9,124 nucleotides of DNA, from the NCBI GenBank assembly GCA_009937555.1, contig JAACFD010000067.1, positions 1 to 9,124 of the forward strand. The letters run 5' to 3'. Below are positions 1-6,007 of this stretch, one piece after another (position 1 is the stretch's first letter; every line of letters begins with the position of its first letter). Origin of the DNA: Chlamydiales bacterium. GTDB taxonomy: Bacteria > Chlamydiota > Chlamydiia > Chlamydiales > JAACFD01. A program made the translations under genes and the position numbers. The notes below the pieces were generated by a model. That model saw only the letters and a program-made list of their open reading frames with translations, was not told the origin of the DNA and made no database searches.

Positions 1-785
1 AAATTGATAAAGCCAAAGAACTTACAGAAGTTGCAGATATTGGTTTAGAGTCTATTCAACACTTTTTTAAGAGTCTGGTTGACTGGGCAGGGATTACTCC
101 GCGATTAGCTACATTTTGTACTAGAGGGTACCGTAATGTAGTTAGATTAGAGGGAGAGGGTAGAAGTGATGAAATTACGCCAGCTATGAGGATTGCTCAT
201 AGTATCCATGATGCAGCAGGAAGAGCCAGAAAACCTGATGTTGACTTTTGCTTGGAAAAAGCATTTAAAACTGTGGCTTACATGTATCAGTTCTATGGAA
301 TGATAGGTCAAAGTGCAGAGTCTTTATCCAAGCTTAGTGAATATGAGAAACAGCGCTACTGGATTATCATGCAATTTTGCTCTATGGCTCAAAAAGGCAG
401 GCTAAAAGATCTTCCTAAATCAGATATGCTTTTTTTAACACTAGTATTAAGCTCTGAGTTAAATGGTTTAAGCCTTGCTTATAAGAAAGGCGGAAAAAGA
501 GCTTTAACTCAGGCTGTGACTTATAAAGCTTTAGATATGTTAGAAACATATGCAGTAGACTATTGTGTTAAGCAACTGCTTAAAAGGTCAAAAATCGAAA
601 GTAGGTTAGGCTTTTTAAGCCCTACAGTAAGATCTGGTTTAATGATGCTTGTAGAGTTAGGTTCAAGCTCGGCAATATCTGGATGTCTTTCTGATTGGAA
701 AAGAAGAGTAGCTTTAATGATGCCAGACCTTCTTTTTGGTGCTGAGGATATAGTAAGGCCTGAAAAGCTAACACGCAAAGCATAA
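1..785 (+). CDS. Hypothetical helical protein, 3' part only
   Basis: The reading frame is open from base 3 to the TAA at 783-785, giving 260 visible C-terminal residues; the true start lies upstream of the window. The ATG at 186 is internal: the frame continues open before it, the upstream residues look like ordinary protein (VADIGLESIQHFF, SLVDWAGITPRLATFC), and no Shine-Dalgarno precedes it. The visible part is rich in Leu, Lys, Ser and Ala with several amphipathic stretches, so it is probably a mainly alpha-helical protein. There is no clear membrane span, nucleotide-binding loop or catalytic motif. I do not recognise the family; a lineage-restricted chlamydial protein, possibly host-directed, is only a guess. 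It is convergent with the transporter gene at 791, with 5 bases between the stops and no terminator visible. Confidence 0.75.
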   Translation, partial: IDKAKELTEVADIGLESIQHFFKSLVDWAGITPRLATFCTRGYRNVVRLEGEGRSDEITPAMRIAHSIHDAAGRARKPDVDFCLEKAFKTVAYMYQFYGMIGQSAESLSKLSEYEKQRYWIIMQFCSMAQKGRLKDLPKSDMLFLTLVLSSELNGLSLAYKKGGKRALTQAVTYKALDMLETYAVDYCVKQLLKRSKIESRLGFLSPTVRSGLMMLVELGSSSAISGCLSDWKRRVALMMPDLLFGAEDIVRPEKLTRKA

Positions 786-790
786 CTACT

Positions 791-1816
791 TTACTTATGT
801 GATCCAAAGAAAGCAGGAAATATATACTTCTTAAACCGTAGAAATATACCAGCCCCTAGTAGCTGAATATGGTGGTATATAGCTAAGGGAAGAGCGATTA
901 TCATCGCATTATCTGGAGAGCCTATATTAAAAAAGCTGCTGCTTAAAATCGCTATTGTTAGAGGCATACCAAGAGCAAGAGTTTTTTGAGGAGCTGTAAA
1001 GATAAAAGCCTTTAAGTCTTTTTCTTGAAAACCTAGGCCTAAGCCTAGGGCAAAAGATAGTAGAAATAAGGCTAGGTATAAGACAAATAGCTGCACGCAG
1101 AGGTGGAAAATTTGCTTGAATGTTAAGTGCAGGGTTTCCATTTGGTTAAAGGTATCAAAAAAAATCATATAGATAATAATCAGCACAATAAAGCTATTTA
1201 AAAAACGGATCTTCTTATTCCAGAGTTTCAATTTTCCTGATCCTAAGTATAAAAGAGCTATATTTCCCAAAAGTAGTGGCAGCAGCACCAGGAAAATCAA
1301 GTCTTGTAAGATAGGGATAGGATCTAGTGAAATACCATCGCTATTTACTCCCAGAAAAAAGCTTACTAAAAATGGGCATATAAAAATGCCTACTATATTA
1401 CTAATCACCCCGTTAAATAAAGCTCCAGATTCATTTCCCTTAGCAAGGGCTGTGAGTACAACACAAGATGATATAGTGGTAGGCATACATGCTAAAATCA
1501 AGATCCCTATTGAAAATAAGGGGAGAATCTGCAGGCTAGGGAAAAAGTTCAATAGCAGGTAAGCTGAAGTAGGTATCAGTATATAGCAAAAAGACTGGAT
1601 TGAGAGGTGTAGCTTGAAGTTGCTCAAAGTAGAAAAAAAGACGTGCCTTCTAAACATAAGACCACTAAGGAAAAATATAACAAATACAGCTAGTTTAGCT
1701 AAAATGCGTCCATGTTCTGAAGAGTGGTGAATGCCTATATCGTTAGCGAGCCAGGAAAGAAAAGGCACTAAAAGTAGAGCCAAAACAAACCAATTTTTTC
1801 TTGTAAAGCGCCTCAT
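791..1816 (-). CDS. SLC10A7/bile acid:sodium symporter family transporter
   Basis: 341-residue integral membrane protein with about nine to ten hydrophobic helices. It matches the SBF-like branch that includes human SLC10A7, yeast Rch1 and bacterial YfeH. Diagnostic stretches are CMPTTISS at residues 110-117, followed by GNESGALFN (127-135) and Asn140 in the first crossover region, and TAPQKTLALGMP (274-285) in the second. Family knowledge: secondary carriers in the inner membrane; bacterial substrates are poorly defined, and eukaryotic members affect calcium handling, so the substrate is not assigned here. Length is normal for the branch. The ATG at 1816 has no Shine-Dalgarno but sits 7 bases after a perfect extended -10 element, suggesting a leaderless transcript. 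It lies 52 bases after the AmaP-like gene on the same strand, so read-through from that pair is also possible. Confidence 0.88.
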   Translation of the reverse strand: MRRFTRKNWFVLALLLVPFLSWLANDIGIHHSSEHGRILAKLAVFVIFFLSGLMFRRHVFFSTLSNFKLHLSIQSFCYILIPTSAYLLLNFFPSLQILPLFSIGILILACMPTTISSCVVLTALAKGNESGALFNGVISNIVGIFICPFLVSFFLGVNSDGISLDPIPILQDLIFLVLLPLLLGNIALLYLGSGKLKLWNKKIRFLNSFIVLIIIYMIFFDTFNQMETLHLTFKQIFHLCVQLFVLYLALFLLSFALGLGLGFQEKDLKAFIFTAPQKTLALGMPLTIAILSSSFFNIGSPDNAMIIALPLAIYHHIQLLGAGIFLRFKKYIFPAFFGSHK

Positions 1817-1823
1817 AAAAAAT

Positions 1824-1832
1824 ATTATATCA
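1824..1832 (-). promoter_or_regulatory. Extended -10 promoter of the SLC10A7-like gene
   Basis: On the minus strand TGATATAAT is a perfect TGn-TATAAT extended -10. No good -35 hexamer is found at 16-18 bases, as expected when the extended -10 carries recognition. Seven bases separate the hexamer from the ATG at 1816, so transcription would start at or within a base or so of the start codon. Confidence 0.55.
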
Positions 1833-1868
1833 TCTTAAGTTGTTTGCTTAGTTAACACTTGATATAAC

Positions 1869-2384
1869 TTATCTTGTAGTTTCTTGAAAGGATATAGTCA
1901 GTAAAAACTCTTTGTAGTAGCCGAATTGGGACTGAAGAAATTCTTGAAGATCATGCTCTATTTTACCTAGCATATCTTTTTGCTGTGCTACTGGAACCTC
2001 TGGTAGTTCTGCAATCACTTCAATAGAATCCTTACTTAGCTTTACTTCAGAGTTAATGATTCTTTCAGGGAATAATGCTTTCCAAAAGTTTTCCAGATGC
2101 TTATGAATGACATCTTGGTAAATTGTGGCTTGATGCTCTCCCACTTTAACTTGGATGTATGTCTTTTTAGAATTCTCCTTCAAGTGTCGAATAAATAGAA
2201 AAGACAGTAGTGAAAAGCAGAGGGCTAAAAAAAGAAGTAGGAAGCTTTGAGTGAAAATTAAGGAGACGATCCAGTTTTTAGCTGTATCAGATAGTAACAC
2301 AAGCCATAGCAAACAAGAGAAAAAAAGTAGAGTAAAGGCAGATAGACCTACAACTTTAGAGGTGAATGAATTGAGGTGCTTCAT
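1869..2384 (-). CDS. amaP: AmaP-like membrane anchor for Asp23-family protein
   Basis: 171 residues. Two hydrophobic helices at about residues 11-32 and 42-66 are followed by a soluble C-terminal domain (about 75-171) of mixed strands and helices, the architecture of the alkaline shock response membrane anchor AmaP. Family knowledge: in Firmicutes AmaP recruits Asp23 to the membrane during envelope stress. The start ATG at 2384 is preceded by AAGGA at about five bases. It begins 15 bases after the stop of the Asp23/Gls24 gene, so the two are almost certainly cotranscribed, which is the main support for the name. Sequence identity to Firmicute AmaP looks low, so the assignment rests on topology plus context. 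Alternative: an unrelated two-helix membrane protein fused to an Asp23-like fold. Confidence 0.65.
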   Translation of the reverse strand: MKHLNSFTSKVVGLSAFTLLFFSCLLWLVLLSDTAKNWIVSLIFTQSFLLLFLALCFSLLSFLFIRHLKENSKKTYIQVKVGEHQATIYQDVIHKHLENFWKALFPERIINSEVKLSKDSIEVIAELPEVPVAQQKDMLGKIEHDLQEFLQSQFGYYKEFLLTISFQETTR

Positions 2385-2399
2385 ATTTCCTTCTAATTA

Positions 2400-2885
2400 T
2401 TAGTCAAGATTCTCGCTATACTCACTATCTGTATTATCTTTTGTTGTGGAGCTTACCAATCTCTGAGGAGTAGGCATGAAACCTAGGTTTCTTTTTGTCT
2501 CGTCAGATAGGCTTACCCCTTTAAAAATTACATGTACGCTAGAGACATGTAGCCCTGTTAAACGAGTGATTTCTTCACTTATCTTGGCCTGAATTTCACT
2601 AGCTTTCTCAGGTATAGGAATACCGTAGTTGATATTTACTTCTAACCTAACACTAAGCGACTGCTGTTTCCCGTCTTGCTCTACTTGAACGCCTTTAATG
2701 CGTTCCATTCCTTCTCTACCAAGTAAGTTATCAAATAGAGAGCCTTCAACTAAACTAACTCCTTCTGTATCAGAAATGACTTGTAGGGCAATAGTCTGAA
2801 ATACTTTATTTTCAATATCACGGACATACTCAGTCTCAGGAAGTTCCAATTCTTTTGTGCTGCTAGCAGATTTATTTTGAGCCAT
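2400..2885 (-). CDS. Asp23/Gls24 family envelope stress protein
   Basis: 161 residues from the ATG at 2885. The core (about residues 16-125) fits the Asp23/Gls24 pattern: an N-terminal helix (VFQTIALQVISDTEGV), a linker naming a ligand-like region, a strand with LSVRLEVNINYGIPIPE, a helix (ASEIQAKISEEITRLTGL) and a last strand HVSSVHVIFKGV. The final 35 residues are polar and probably disordered. It has no signal peptide, so it should be cytoplasmic and held at the membrane by its neighbour. Start choice: the frame extends to a TTG at 2903, but GAGAGAGG at 2893-2900 sits about 8 bases before the ATG at 2885 and is a good ribosome binding site. Family knowledge: Asp23 is an abundant envelope stress protein in Gram-positives; the role in chlamydiae is unknown. 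Confidence 0.82.
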   Translation of the reverse strand: MAQNKSASSTKELELPETEYVRDIENKVFQTIALQVISDTEGVSLVEGSLFDNLLGREGMERIKGVQVEQDGKQQSLSVRLEVNINYGIPIPEKASEIQAKISEEITRLTGLHVSSVHVIFKGVSLSDETKRNLGFMPTPQRLVSSTTKDNTDSEYSENLD

Positions 2886-2918
2886 TTGTTTTACCTCTCT
2901 CAACGATAATTTACTGCT

Positions 2919-2957
2919 ATCTTAATGAAGCAATTAATTTAAAGTAAAGGAATTATA
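2919..2957 (-). promoter_or_regulatory. Candidate promoters of the Asp23-amaP pair
   Basis: Two overlapping minus-strand candidates lie in the 200-base divergent gap. One is TTTACT (2948-2943), 18 bases, TAAGAT (2924-2919), both 4 of 6 to consensus, giving a leader of about 27 bases. The other is a perfect TATAAT at 2957-2952 without a good -35. The sequence alone does not decide between them. Confidence 0.3.
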
Positions 2958-3027
2958 TTCTTAAGCAAGGCGTTACTTATTAGTATTTTACTGATAGTTT
3001 TAGAGATATTTAGGGATAAGTTTAATC

Positions 3028-3056
3028 TTGTGCTTAAGTGGCGATCTAGCTATCCT
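3028..3056 (+). promoter_or_regulatory. Candidate promoter of the GYF_2 gene
   Basis: TTGTGC (3028-3033), 17-base spacer, TATCCT (3051-3056). This would start transcription near 3063 and give a leader of about 42 bases before the GTG start. Hexamers match consensus only partly, but the spacing is ideal. Confidence 0.35.
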
Positions 3057-3104
3057 CTGTTTTTTTAAAAACTAAATTAACATCCTTACCATTAGAGGGT
3101 AACT

Positions 3105-3668
3105 GTGGAAAATGACACTGCATTAAAACTGAACGAGGCTTTAGGTCAAGGTCAATTGCTATTTATGGTTATAATGGCTATATTTTTTGCCTTTTTAGGT
3201 TATAAATTAGCTCAAAAGACTAACCGAGATCCTATAATCTGGGGAATTATAAGTGGAATATTTCCACTGCTAGGAATAGCTGGACTATGTTTACTGTTTA
3301 TTTTTGCTGATAATACAAAGTCAAAACGGCGTGGTAGACGTTCTTCTAAGCACACTACTTATGACAATTCAGGTCGTCTCTCTTCCTCAGAAAGAGCTGA
3401 TCAAGAAGCTCTTGGACTTCAGGAGCAAGTCCATGAAATAAAAGATCAAGATAGATATGACAAAGACTCAGATGATCTAGCGATGTTATGGTACTATGTA
3501 GATAAAGAAAAGAGAGAGAAAAAGGGTAGCTATATACTTGAAGAAATGAAACATCTTTTTAATGAAGAGATTATTTCGACAGATACTTTTGTATGGAGCA
3601 AGGGAATGAAAGAGTGGAAGCAGATTAAGGATTTGCCTGATCTTGCCGAAAAACTAGTAGCTAAGTAA
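3105..3668 (+). CDS. Two-helix membrane protein with C-terminal GYF_2 domain
   Basis: 187 residues. Two membrane helices at about 17-36 and 44-68 are followed by a basic patch (KSKRRGRR, 72-79), a charged and probably flexible linker (80-125), and a GYF_2/DUF4339-type domain at 129-184. The domain shows the WYY opening (129-131), a central helix (YILEEMKHLFNEEII) and the typical VWSKGMKEW (163-171). Family knowledge: GYF-like domains bind short, often proline-rich peptides, so this is likely a membrane-tethered adaptor facing the cytoplasm; the partner is unknown. Start is GTG at 3105 with AGAGGGT at 3094-3100 upstream; no in-frame ATG occurs before residue 21, inside the first helix. It is divergent from the Asp23 gene and ends at a strong terminator. 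Confidence 0.8.
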   Translation: MENDTALKLNEALGQGQLLFMVIMAIFFAFLGYKLAQKTNRDPIIWGIISGIFPLLGIAGLCLLFIFADNTKSKRRGRRSSKHTTYDNSGRLSSSERADQEALGLQEQVHEIKDQDRYDKDSDDLAMLWYYVDKEKREKKGSYILEEMKHLFNEEIISTDTFVWSKGMKEWKQIKDLPDLAEKLVAK

Positions 3669-3671
3669 TAA

Positions 3672-3695
3672 AAAAGGCCGCATAAGCGGCCTTTT
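3672..3695. terminator. Bidirectional intrinsic terminator
   Basis: A perfect 10-bp stem, AAAAGGCCGC (3672-3681) with GCGGCCTTTT (3686-3695), encloses an ATAA tetraloop. It has an A-run on one side and a T-run on the other, so it can act on both strands. It lies exactly between the convergent GYF_2 gene and rpsN and should end both transcripts. Confidence 0.93.
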
Positions 3696-3719
3696 ATAAC
3701 TTTGTTGAAAAGGTAAAAT

Positions 3720-4025
3720 TTACCAGCTGGACTTAGTTACACCAGGGATCATACCTTTAGAAGCCATTTCTCTAAAACAAAGTCTAGAGATTTTGAACTT
3801 CCTGTAAACACCTTTACCTCTACCAGTAAGTTGGCAACGGTTTCTTAGACGAACAGGTGAAGAGTTTTTAGACATCTTGTTAAGCGTATTAGTAGCTTCT
3901 TGTCTATCTTCATCAGAAGTGTTTACATCTGAAATAATTTTTTTAAGGGCTTTTCTTTGATCCCACTTTAGCTGGACCAAACGCTCTCTTTTTGCTTGTC
4001 TTGCAACAACGGATTTTTTAGCCAT
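3720..4025 (-). CDS. rpsN: 30S ribosomal protein S14 (zinc-independent long form)
   Basis: 101 residues, the standard length of the long S14 form. The N-terminal half is basic and helical (MAKKSVVARQAKRERLV), and the conserved C-terminal part shows RLRNRCQLTGRGKGVYRKF, a FREMASKGMIPG segment and the terminal KSSW. The CxxC pairs of the short zinc-binding S14 are absent. S14 sits in the head of the 30S subunit and is needed late in assembly. The start ATG at 4025 is one base after the rpmJ stop, and its Shine-Dalgarno AGAGGT (4035-4030) is built from the last codons of rpmJ, so the two are translationally linked. Transcription should end at 3672-3695. Confidence 0.97.
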   Translation of the reverse strand: MAKKSVVARQAKRERLVQLKWDQRKALKKIISDVNTSDEDRQEATNTLNKMSKNSSPVRLRNRCQLTGRGKGVYRKFKISRLCFREMASKGMIPGVTKSSW

Positions 4026-4026
4026 G

Positions 4027-4185
4027 TTAACCTCTAGGTTGACGTGTTTTTCGTTTTAGCGCAGGGCCTTTTTGTCTTTGCTTACGAGTAGGGTTTTTAG
4101 AATTGATAACATATATGCGACCTCTTCTGCGAACAATTTTGTCACCCTTAGAAGGATCTGCTTTGATTGATGACTTAACTTTCAT
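4027..4185 (-). CDS. rpmJ: 50S ribosomal protein L36 (cysteine-free type)
   Basis: 52 codons from ATG at 4185 to TAA at 4027-4029. The protein starts MKVKSSIKADPSKGDK, continues IVRRRGRIYVINSKNPTRKQ, and ends in a basic tail KRKTRQPRG. It is the zinc-free L36 form: none of the four zinc ligands of the 37-residue form is present. As I recall it, the 45-residue Chlamydia L36 begins almost identically, so this is one of the best clues to the lineage; the tail here is several residues longer. AGGA precedes the ATG by 5 bases. It is the first gene of the rpmJ-rpsN operon. L36 is a late-assembling protein of the large subunit. Confidence 0.95.
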   Translation of the reverse strand: MKVKSSIKADPSKGDKIVRRRGRIYVINSKNPTRKQRQKGPALKRKTRQPRG

Positions 4186-4237
4186 AGTTTTCCTAAAAGT
4201 ATCGGATTTCAGTTTTTAAAACATTTAAAGACCTCTA

Positions 4238-4266
4238 GATATACCTCAAATATCTTTTCTTTTCAA
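4238..4266 (-). promoter_or_regulatory. Promoter of rpmJ-rpsN
   Basis: On the minus strand TTGAAA (4266-4261, 5 of 6 to consensus), a 17-base spacer and TATATC (4243-4238, 4 of 6) form a sound housekeeping promoter. Predicted start is near 4231, giving a leader of about 45 bases. No terminator was seen between the dus stop (4306) and this promoter, so dus read-through into rpmJ is possible. Confidence 0.5.
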
Positions 4267-4305
4267 GCCTTATGTTACATTGATGCAAGTTTTTTAAAAG
4301 CTTCT

Positions 4306-5322
4306 TTATAAAAGGGCTAGGTGGGGCTCTAACTTAGATAGAATTTGTTTTTGAAAAACATTAGCTTCTTCGGCCTGAATACGGAGTAATTTTTTCTTCT
4401 CTTTTGAAACTGGGAGGTTATTTTGAAATAAATAGTTGGTGCACTGTTTAAGTTTATTAATTTTAGTCTTATTGGGAATGTCTGCTGCAATTAACGCATC
4501 AAGAAAGTAGTTGAGAAAGTTAGCGCTTACCTTAACTGGACATGGCCTTTCAGCTCCTGAAAAGTGAGCCTTGATTTCATGGAAGATCCATGGTCGTATA
4601 ATGGCTCCTCTTCCAATCATAAGGCCATCACATTGAGACAGCTGGTGTAGTTTTAGAACATCTTGAACGGTAATTAAGTCTCCATTACCAACAACAGGAA
4701 TATTTAAATATTTTTTTGCATCAGCTATTAGTTGCCAGTTTGCTTTGCCTGAATAGCCCTGTCTCTTAGTCCTTGGGTGGATAGTAATAAAAGAAGCTCC
4801 AGCATCCTGAACCGCACTTAATACTTCCGTAAATAGAGAGGTATCTTCAAATCCAGAGCGAATCTTAACACTAACAGGTATAGGGATAGATGAGCTCATA
4901 TTACGCACAATTTTGTAGAGTATATCAGGAGTTCTTAAGAGGGATGAGCCAGCCCCTCTTCCCACTACAGTATTTGAAGGGCAGCCGCAGTTGAGGTCAA
5001 TTCTAGGGGCACCTCTTAAGTAAAGATGGATGCCCATTTGCGTGAGAAGGTCAGGGTCTTGCCCCATGATTTGGCAGGCTAGAGGAATAGAAGATGCAAG
5101 TTCATTCGGATTAAATTTTTTCGATAAGCTCCGGACATGAGCATTAGAGGGAACTCTAAGAAACTCTGTGCACATTTCATCCATTCCACCAATTTTGCTC
5201 ATAGCTTGTCTAAAGAAAATATCACCTAAGCCTTCCATGGGAGCTAGAAATAAGCGGGGAAGCTTTGGAACTTCGGGGGACCAGTAATCTGCAGGTAGTG
5301 TTTTCAAGTTTTTCTTTGTCAT
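4306..5322 (-). CDS. dusC: tRNA-dihydrouridine synthase, DusC-like
   Basis: 338-residue FMN- and NADPH-dependent enzyme that reduces uridines in the tRNA D-loop. A TIM barrel covers about residues 22-255: FMN-contacting LAPMEGLGD (26-34), CTEFLRV (51-57), QIMGQDP (84-90), the catalytic segment NCGCP with Cys114 as the expected general acid, SVKIRSG (151-157), HPRTKRQGY (182-190) and the phosphate-binding GNGD and MIGRGA stretches. A helical C-terminal tRNA-binding domain follows. The APMEG, TEF.RV and NCGCPS.TV.G motifs resemble E. coli DusC (U16) more than DusA or DusB, but subgroup calls by eye are less certain than the family. Start is ATG at 5322 with only a weak ribosome binding site. 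It separates rpmJ-rpsN from rpmH-rnpA, which are adjacent in Chlamydia as I recall. Confidence 0.9.
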   Translation of the reverse strand: MTKKNLKTLPADYWSPEVPKLPRLFLAPMEGLGDIFFRQAMSKIGGMDEMCTEFLRVPSNAHVRSLSKKFNPNELASSIPLACQIMGQDPDLLTQMGIHLYLRGAPRIDLNCGCPSNTVVGRGAGSSLLRTPDILYKIVRNMSSSIPIPVSVKIRSGFEDTSLFTEVLSAVQDAGASFITIHPRTKRQGYSGKANWQLIADAKKYLNIPVVGNGDLITVQDVLKLHQLSQCDGLMIGRGAIIRPWIFHEIKAHFSGAERPCPVKVSANFLNYFLDALIAADIPNKTKINKLKQCTNYLFQNNLPVSKEKKKLLRIQAEEANVFQKQILSKLEPHLALL

Positions 5323-5355
5323 GCCATAACAATTAGTAGATAAGAATATAGCTAA

Positions 5356-5385
5356 ATTATAGGCGGTAAAAACATTAAATGAAAA
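5356..5385 (-). promoter_or_regulatory. Promoter of the dus gene
   Basis: On the minus strand TTTTCA (5385-5380), an 18-base spacer and a perfect TATAAT (5361-5356). Predicted start near 5349 gives a leader of about 27 bases before the ATG at 5322. It is divergent from the rpmH promoter region. Confidence 0.5.
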
Positions 5386-5446
5386 GAAGAGAGCTTATTA
5401 GGCAATAAAGCACTTTGTTTTTCTTGAAAATAAATGCTTCAATGAA

Positions 5447-5476
5447 TTAAAATTTCCGCCATAAAGCAAATATACT
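5447..5476 (+). promoter_or_regulatory. Candidate promoter of rpmH
   Basis: TTAAAA (5447-5452), 18 bases, TATACT (5471-5476, 5 of 6). It would place the start near 5483, leaving a leader of only about 13 bases and touching the Shine-Dalgarno. An alternative farther upstream is TTGTTT (5415-5420), 17 bases, TTCAAT (5438-5443). More than one promoter would be normal for a ribosomal protein gene. Confidence 0.3.
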
Positions 5477-5495
5477 AGCTAAGAGGATTAGTAAC

Positions 5496-5630
5496 GTGAA
5501 AAGAACATATCAACCTAGCAACAGAAGAAGAAAGACTACTCACGGTTTTAGAGCAAGAATGTCAACTAAAGGTGGTAGACTAGTTTTAAAAAGAAGACGA
5601 AGAGCTGGTAGAAAGGTATTATCCGCTTAA
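5496..5630 (+). CDS. rpmH: 50S ribosomal protein L34
   Basis: 44 residues from a GTG start at 5496 to TAA at 5628-5630. The sequence begins MKRTYQPSNRRRKTTHGF and continues RARMSTKGGRLVLKRRR, the full L34 signature at the usual length. AGAGGA at 5482-5487 lies 8 bases upstream of the GTG; no ATG is available at this position. L34 is a small basic protein of the 50S subunit. The stop overlaps the rnpA start as TAATG, so ribosomes finishing L34 can restart on rnpA. Immediately downstream, inside rnpA, a terminator-like hairpin would end many transcripts after L34 has been encoded. Confidence 0.97.
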   Translation: MKRTYQPSNRRRKTTHGFRARMSTKGGRLVLKRRRRAGRKVLSA

Positions 5631-6007
5631 TGTTCTCTTACCCTAAGACGCTGCGTTTACTTAAGCGGCGTCAATTTGAGGATCTTAAAAAATCTTCGAC
5701 AAAGACACAAGGCAGCTATATTAGCTGCCATTTTTGTTTTTCAGGCCAAGAAACTTGCAAACTAGGCCTTAGTGTCCCTAAGCGTTTTGGTAAAGCCCAC
5801 CAGCGCAATCGTTTTAAGCGGCAATTAAGAGAACTCTTTCGATTAAATCAACATCAAATTCCAGAAGGTTTGCACCTACACATAGCTCCTCGAACTTGGG
5901 CTTTAAATGCTAAATTTTCTAGTATAGAGCACGACTTTAAACAAGTGATGAGCTTTATATTAGGACTTCAAGATAGCCAAGGAGCTTCTGTATGTACAAA
6001 CTCATAG
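5630..6007 (+). CDS. rnpA: Ribonuclease P protein component
   Basis: 125 residues; the protein subunit that helps the RNase P RNA bind and cleave precursor tRNA 5' leaders. The N-terminal LKRRQFEDLKK (11-21) and the RNR motif region KRFGKAHQRNRFKRQLRE (51-68) are typical, and total length is normal. The ATG shares its A with the rpmH stop (TAATG), and the nearest purine run (GAAAGG, 5611-5616) is about 13 bases away, so initiation probably depends on coupling to rpmH translation. Codons 28-37 (GSYISCHFCF) also encode a hairpin plus T-tract (5711-5741) with the shape of an intrinsic terminator. The next gene overlaps the 3' end by 16 bases. The yidD/yidC genes that often follow rnpA are absent here. 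Confidence 0.95.
   Translation: MFSYPKTLRLLKRRQFEDLKKSSTKTQGSYISCHFCFSGQETCKLGLSVPKRFGKAHQRNRFKRQLRELFRLNQHQIPEGLHLHIAPRTWALNAKFSSIEHDFKQVMSFILGLQDSQGASVCTNS
5711..5741 (+). terminator. Intrinsic terminator/attenuator inside rnpA
   Basis: GGCAGCTA (5711-5718) pairs perfectly with TAGCTGCC (5722-5729) around a TAT loop, followed by ATTTTTGTTTTT. This is an 8-bp GC-rich stem with a nearly pure U-tract in the sense orientation, about 80 bases into rnpA. It should release part of the transcripts just after rpmH, making L34 mRNA more abundant than rnpA mRNA. Ribosomes translating rnpA would cover the hairpin, so the effect may depend on translational coupling. Confidence 0.65.

Noticed and set aside
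186..188. ATG as the start of the first gene
   Set aside because: The frame is open with plausible protein sequence back to the window edge and no Shine-Dalgarno precedes this ATG.
602..626. Bulged hairpin GTAG...GGCTT/AAGCC...CTAC in the first gene
   Set aside because: It has a four-base bulge and no T-tract on either strand, so it is not a terminator.
560..807. Two minus-strand frames (72 and 61 codons) over the end of the first gene
   Set aside because: They lie opposite a longer, well-formed coding frame, have no ribosome site and show no protein-like family pattern.
1032..1049. Perfect hairpin CCTAGGC with GCCTAGG inside the transporter gene
   Set aside because: On the sense (minus) strand it is followed by only four T's and then mixed sequence, and it encodes a repeated Gly-Leu run (GLGLG), which explains the symmetry.
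2886..2903. TTG start extending the Asp23-family protein by six residues
   Set aside because: The extension is made of the ribosome binding site itself (GAGAGAGG); the ATG at 2885 is the better start.
5323..5495. Replication origin next to rpmH
   Set aside because: rpmH-rnpA often lies near dnaA and oriC, but no DnaA-box cluster, AT-rich repeat set or dnaA gene is visible here.
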